Of a stretch of 64,000 nucleotides of DNA, positions 60,618 through 64,000 are shown one piece after another. Location of the stretch: the NCBI RefSeq assembly GCF_035481675.1, contig NZ_JAYJJW010000001.1:1922001-1986000 (forward strand), read 5' to 3'. Both the position numbers and the translations under genes were made by a program. A model generated the notes under the pieces. That model was given only the letters and a program-made list of their open reading frames with translations. It ran no database searches and was not told where the DNA came from. This DNA is from Alteriqipengyuania_B sp035481675. Lineage in GTDB: Bacteria; Pseudomonadota; Alphaproteobacteria; Sphingomonadales; Sphingomonadaceae. How positions within the stretch are numbered: position 1 is the first letter of the stretch; the number at the start of each line of letters is the position of its first letter.

Positions 60618-61329
60618 CGCCATGCCTCATATTGCGATGGACGAGGTGCGTCGAGGCCGCAGCGCCCAGAACCGGTGCGACGAGGTTTATGCCCGGCAGG
60701 CTGAGCAGCACCGCCGCCACGCCGCCGAGCCCGAAGCGCTGCAACGGCCCGACCGGCGGCCCCACCGGCGACTTGGTCCGCATATCCGGCGCCACATGGC
60801 GGCTCCAGACCATGTCCTGCAATTCGCGCCCCAGCAGGATCGCATTGACGAACAGGAACACGAAGGCCGTGCCCACGCCCGTGACCAGCAGCGCGAGCGC
60901 GACCGGCAGGGCGATCAGGTTGACGAGCAGCGCCCGGCCCGCGGCGCGCAGGCTGGCGCGGACCTGCTCGCCCATCGGTATGGTGCGGGCCGACATGGCG
61001 CGGCCGGGATAATGCTTCGCCTCGACCACCGCGACCACATCGTCGGCGAAGAATTGCACCACCGCCATCGCGACGATGCGCCACAGCAGCCAAAGCCCGA
61101 TCAGCGAGAGGATGAACGCCAGCGCGCCGCGAATACCGCCTGCCCCGGGCACCACCGTATCGGTCAACCCGCCGCCTGCCAGCAACGCGTCGATGGCGTA
61201 CCAGCCCGCAAGGCCCAGCGCGGCAAAGATCGCGAGGGAAACCAGCACCGATTTCAACAGGATGCGCAGGATCTGCGGATCGAACAGCTGGCGCAGCGCG
61301 AGCAGGTAGGAGGCGGGGAGGGCGGTCAT
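60601..61329 (-). CDS. EI24/CysZ-like membrane protein
   Basis: 242 residues with about four membrane helices and two hydrophobic hairpins (LLKSVLVSLAIFAALGLAGWYA near residue 30; ALAFILSLIGLWLLWRIVAMAVVQFF near 80). Typical EI24 features: DDVVAVVEAKHYPG and FVFLFVNAILLGRE. CysZ is a sulfate transporter, but most alphaproteobacterial EI24 proteins are unassigned. The GTG five codons upstream is an alternative start. Confidence 0.75.
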   Translation of the reverse strand: MTALPASYLLALRQLFDPQILRILLKSVLVSLAIFAALGLAGWYAIDALLAGGGLTDTVVPGAGGIRGALAFILSLIGLWLLWRIVAMAVVQFFADDVVAVVEAKHYPGRAMSARTIPMGEQVRASLRAAGRALLVNLIALPVALALLVTGVGTAFVFLFVNAILLGRELQDMVWSRHVAPDMRTKSPVGPPVGPLQRFGLGGVAAVLLSLPGINLVAPVLGAAASTHLVHRNMRHGDVASS

Positions 61330-61538
61330 CGAAGCCACGGTCACTCGCCTGCACCCGCAGCGCTGTCAATTACCCATCGACCGGCGCCCTCGGGAACGGC
61401 CTCCACGCACCCGTTTGCCGGGAGCGATGCTTGCATGGCGGGCCGGTGCCGCCTATCGCGCCGCCAGTCTCTTCAGGCGCCCCACCACCCAAACCGCTTC
61501 GACGGTCGGTTCCGGCGCCCCAACTTGCAGGAAGTTCC

Positions 61539-62534
61539 ATGTCCGAACCCCGTTACGACGTCATCGCCATCGGCAACGCCGTGGTCGACGTCATCGCCAG
61601 CTGCTCCGACGAACTCATTGCCGAGCTCGGCCTCAATCGCGGCGGAATGACGCTGGTCGATGCCGAGGGCGCGACGCGGCTGTACGACGCGATGGGCCAG
61701 GCGCGCGAAGTCTCCGGCGGATCGGCGGCGAATACGCTGGCAGGCGCATCGCTGCTCGGCCTGCAATGCGCCTTCGTCGGCCAGGTGTGCGACGACCAGC
61801 TGGGCGAAGTCTTCACCCACGACATGCGCGCCACAGGCATCGATTTCGACACGCCGCCGCTCAGCGACGAGCCGCCCACCGGGCGCTGCCTGATCTTCGT
61901 GACGCCCGATGGCGAGCGGACGATGAACACCTTCCTCGGCGCGGGCCAGTTCCTGCCGGCATCCGCGCTGGACGAGGACCTGATCGCCAGCGGCGCGATC
62001 CTCTATCTCGAAGGCTATCTCTGGGATCCCGAGGAACCGCGCAAGGCAATGCGCCGCGCGATCGACGTGGCGCGCAGCGCCGGGCGCAAGATCGCCTTCA
62101 CCGCCAGCGAAAGCTTCGTGATCGACCGCCACGGCGACGATTTCCGCGCCATGATCGACGACGGTGTGATCGACATCCTGTTTGTCAACGAACACGAACT
62201 GGCAACGCTGACGGGCGAAAGCGACTTCGAAGCGGGCATCGCCGCCGTCGCCGGCAAGGTGCCGCTGCTAGTCGCGACCAAGGGCGAAAAGGGCGCGGTC
62301 GCCATCCATGACGGCGAGCGGGCCGAAGTGGCGGCGGAGCCGGTCGACAAGGTCGTCGACACCACCGGCGCGGGCGACCAGTTCGCCGCCGGGTTCCTGT
62401 CCGGCCATGCCAAGGGCGAGAGCCTGGAGCGCTGCCTGAAGCGCGGCGCCATCGCCGCTGCCGAAGTCATCAGCCACTACGGCCCGCGGCCCGAAGCCGA
62501 CATGAAGGCGCTGATGGCGGAAAAGCTGGGCTAG
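61539..62534 (+). CDS. PfkB-family sugar/nucleoside kinase (adenosine kinase-like)
   Basis: 331 residues from MSEPRYDVIAIGNAVVDV, with AGGAAG upstream. PfkB motif 1 VSGGSAANTLAGASLLG near residues 58-74 and motif 2 DTTGAGDQFAAGFLSGHA near 280-297. The Asp of GAGD is the catalytic base. The N-terminal IAIGNAVVDV and lid PDGERTMNTFLGAG fit the adenosine kinase-like subgroup; substrate is not proven. It is divergent from the EI24 gene. Confidence 0.85.
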   Translation: MSEPRYDVIAIGNAVVDVIASCSDELIAELGLNRGGMTLVDAEGATRLYDAMGQAREVSGGSAANTLAGASLLGLQCAFVGQVCDDQLGEVFTHDMRATGIDFDTPPLSDEPPTGRCLIFVTPDGERTMNTFLGAGQFLPASALDEDLIASGAILYLEGYLWDPEEPRKAMRRAIDVARSAGRKIAFTASESFVIDRHGDDFRAMIDDGVIDILFVNEHELATLTGESDFEAGIAAVAGKVPLLVATKGEKGAVAIHDGERAEVAAEPVDKVVDTTGAGDQFAAGFLSGHAKGESLERCLKRGAIAAAEVISHYGPRPEADMKALMAEKLG

Positions 62535-62564
62535 ACCCTACACTCCGCGCGCCTGTTCCCTCGC

Positions 62565-62658
62565 GTCACCCCGGCCACCGAGCCGGGGGCCCGCTTTTTA
62601 CGCGGGCGAGCCTCGCTGCCGAGAACGCAGTGGGACCCCGGATCAAGTCCGGGGTGAC
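62565..62658. repeat. Composite palindromic intergenic repeat
   Basis: The element starts GTCACCCCGGC and ends CCGGGGTGAC, an outer inverted repeat. Two internal hairpins: CCCCGGC-6-GCCGGGG (62569-62588) and ACCCCGGA-5-TCCGGGGT (62635-62655). It is the kind of dispersed palindromic repeat seen between genes in sphingomonads. It lies in the 231-base gap between two convergent genes and may also act as a terminator. Confidence 0.6.
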
Positions 62659-62765
62659 GGTGGAGAGCGAGATAGGCAGGGTGGCGAAGCGCAAGCGCCC
62701 TGGCCGCCGGCTATTTCGCAACGGCATTGACAAGGCGCACGCCCTGTTTGCGGTTCCGAACGCCC

Positions 62766-63464
62766 TTACCCTTTGCGCGCCAAAAAGCAGATGTGGCCCG
62801 AAAAACGCAGCTTGGCATAATTCTGCGTGCGCGCGTCCCAGCCTTTCAGCTTCGCGGCGATTGCGAACAGCGGGTAGGCGAGCGGCAGGCGGCCGATCGT
62901 CCGCATCGACAGTTGCCGCGCGATCAGCGCCATGCCTTCGATACCGGGACGCATCGCGTCCAGCACCAGGCCGTTGTCCTCGACGATGCGAAACAGGCCG
63001 TATGGCGTGTAATTGAAGATCGAGAACGAGTGATAGGGCTCCAGGTTGGACAGCGAGCCGGCGAAGATCCCGCCCGGTTTCAGCACGCGGGCGATTTCCG
63101 CCACCACCCGGTCCGGATGGCGGACATGCTCGAACACCTGCCGCGAATAGACGATGTCGAAGCTGTCGTCGGCAAAGGGCAAGTCGGTGCCGTTGTAGCT
63201 GACGAACCTGCCGTCCTCGCGCGTGCGGCTGGCGACTTCCGGCGAAACCTCGATATCGCAGCCGGTGTAGTCTGCCCCGGGCGCGAGGGCGCGGATGACG
63301 TCGAGCCCGCGCCCGTCCCCGCAGCCCAAGTCAAGCACCTTGGGCGTGTCCGCACCGCACCGTGCCAGCGCCTCGGCAACCATGTCCTCCGCGCTGGACG
63401 TGCGCGCATGGTCGCCGGGGATGGTGCGCGCGATCCGGTCGAATTCGGGGCCGTGGATGCCCAC
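62766..63464 (-). CDS. Class I SAM-dependent methyltransferase
   Basis: 232 residues. Motif I VLDLGCGDGRGLDVIRA (about residues 44-60), acidic loop in GCDIEVSPE, post-motif DSFDIVYSRQVFEHVRHPDRV and LKPGGIFAGSL. These fit UbiE/COQ5-like or Methyltransf_11 enzymes, but the substrate is not evident. It follows purD by 2 bases on the same strand, so co-transcription is likely. Confidence 0.85.
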   Translation of the reverse strand: MGIHGPEFDRIARTIPGDHARTSSAEDMVAEALARCGADTPKVLDLGCGDGRGLDVIRALAPGADYTGCDIEVSPEVASRTREDGRFVSYNGTDLPFADDSFDIVYSRQVFEHVRHPDRVVAEIARVLKPGGIFAGSLSNLEPYHSFSIFNYTPYGLFRIVEDNGLVLDAMRPGIEGMALIARQLSMRTIGRLPLAYPLFAIAAKLKGWDARTQNYAKLRFSGHICFLARKG

Positions 63465-63466
63465 GC

Positions 63467-64000
63467 TCAGGCGCTCTTGCGTTGCCGCTCGCGCGCGATC
63501 TCGCGGTGGCCGATGTCGCTGCGGTAGAAGCCGGTCGCAAAATCGATCCTGGCCACGGCCGCATAGGCGGCATCGCGCGCGGCCTCCACCGTCGGTCCGC
63601 TGGCGGTGACGTTGAGCACGCGCCCGCCCGCGGCGACCAGCGTGCCATCCTCAATCCGCGTGCCGGCATGGAAGACCTTGGCGCCCCCCGCCTCGGCATC
63701 CTTCAGGTCGATCGCGCCGCCGCGTGCCGGGGTGCCGGGATAGCCATCTGCCGCCATCACCACCGTCATCGCGGTGTCGGGCGACAGCTGCGGCGCGGCG
63801 ATTCCCGCCAGTTCGCCCTTCGCGCAGGCGAGCATCAGTTCGCCGAGATCGCTGTCCAGCCGGGTCATCAGCACCTGGCATTCGGGATCGCCGAAGCGGC
63901 AATTGTATTCGATCAGCTTGGGGCCGTCTGCGGTCAGCATCAGCCCGGCATAGAGCACACCTGAATAGGGCGTGCCTTCCGCCTTCATCGCGGCGACCGT
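63467..64000 (-). CDS. purD: Phosphoribosylamine--glycine ligase, C-terminal part, cut by window edge
   Basis: The frame is open to base 64000, so the N-terminal half lies outside. The visible 177 residues are the C-terminal ATP-grasp part: TVAAMKAEGTPYSGVLYAGLM, IEYNCRFGDPECQVLMTRLDSDL in parts EYNCRFGDPECQ, and VVMAADGYPG. Internal ATG at 63988 is not the true start. Purine synthesis step 2. The methyltransferase gene follows 2 bases after its stop. Confidence 0.93.
   Translation of the reverse strand, partial: TVAAMKAEGTPYSGVLYAGLMLTADGPKLIEYNCRFGDPECQVLMTRLDSDLGELMLACAKGELAGIAAPQLSPDTAMTVVMAADGYPGTPARGGAIDLKDAEAGGAKVFHAGTRIEDGTLVAAGGRVLNVTASGPTVEAARDAAYAAVARIDFATGFYRSDIGHREIARERQRKSA

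Overview
This is a GC-rich, densely packed chromosomal window from an alphaproteobacterium, almost certainly Sphingomonadales and most like the Erythrobacteraceae. The evidence is the gene order hemE - origin - ppsR - maf - aroE - coaE - dnaQ next to mnmE, mnmG, rsmG, parA and parB, an EcfG-type stress promoter, a UrcA-family protein, DUF1491, DUF2497/PopZ, and a suf operon led by an Rrf2 regulator. I see no insertion sequence, prophage, CRISPR array, rRNA or tRNA. It reads as core chromosome.

Layout. 1-6.5 kb: a truncated GIN-domain lipoprotein, Sua5, an acyl-CoA dehydrogenase, a membrane-anchored sugar dehydrogenase, a free-methionine-sulfoxide reductase and a glycine-zipper envelope protein. 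6.6-12.1 kb: the parB-parA-rsmG-mnmG-mnmE block with four perfect parS palindromes. 12.1-18.8 kb: DUF6489, a dienelactone hydrolase, a glutamate-synthase-like flavoprotein, two small P-loop proteins, rho, hemJ and hemE. 18.77-19.10 kb: the only gene-free stretch longer than 300 bases and the likely replication origin. It has an AT-rich segment, four GANTC methylation sites within 105 bases, degenerate DnaA boxes and a CtrA-like site. 19.1-25.7 kb: the rightward series ppsR-maf-aroE-coaE-dnaQ, then hpf-ptsN-thioesterase-DUF1491 and a SleB-type hydrolase. Genes on both sides of the putative origin are mostly transcribed away from it.

25.7-44.2 kb: DNA repair and Fe-S maintenance (xth, erpA), a CBS protein, a ferredoxin-like protein, an S9 peptidase, pcm-tolC-popZ, class I fumarase, a LytS/LytTR pair, lipid kinase and phosphoesterase, rplM-rpsI, cutA-ctaA, a MerC-like protein behind a Zur-box-like operator, thiS-thiG, and CsbD behind an EcfG promoter. 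44.2-52.0 kb: a cupin lipoprotein, long-chain acyl-CoA ligase, gamma-glutamyltransferase, pyrD and two tandem AraC-type regulators. 52.1-59.1 kb: a translationally coupled suf operon (sufR-B-three inserted genes-C-D-S-T-A). 59.1-64 kb: an uncharacterised acidic protein, a lipoprotein, an EI24 protein, a PfkB-family kinase, a palindromic intergenic repeat, a methyltransferase and the 3' part of purD.

The window concentrates chromosome-segregation parts: putative oriC, parS centromere, ParAB and the PopZ-like polar anchor lie within about 24 kb. Iron-sulfur biogenesis is also prominent (Suf, SufT, two A-type carriers). No wholly new system is obvious. The least explained items are the three genes embedded in the suf operon, the operator-like palindrome between pcm and fumarase, and the frame-constrained parS sites inside rsmG and mnmG.
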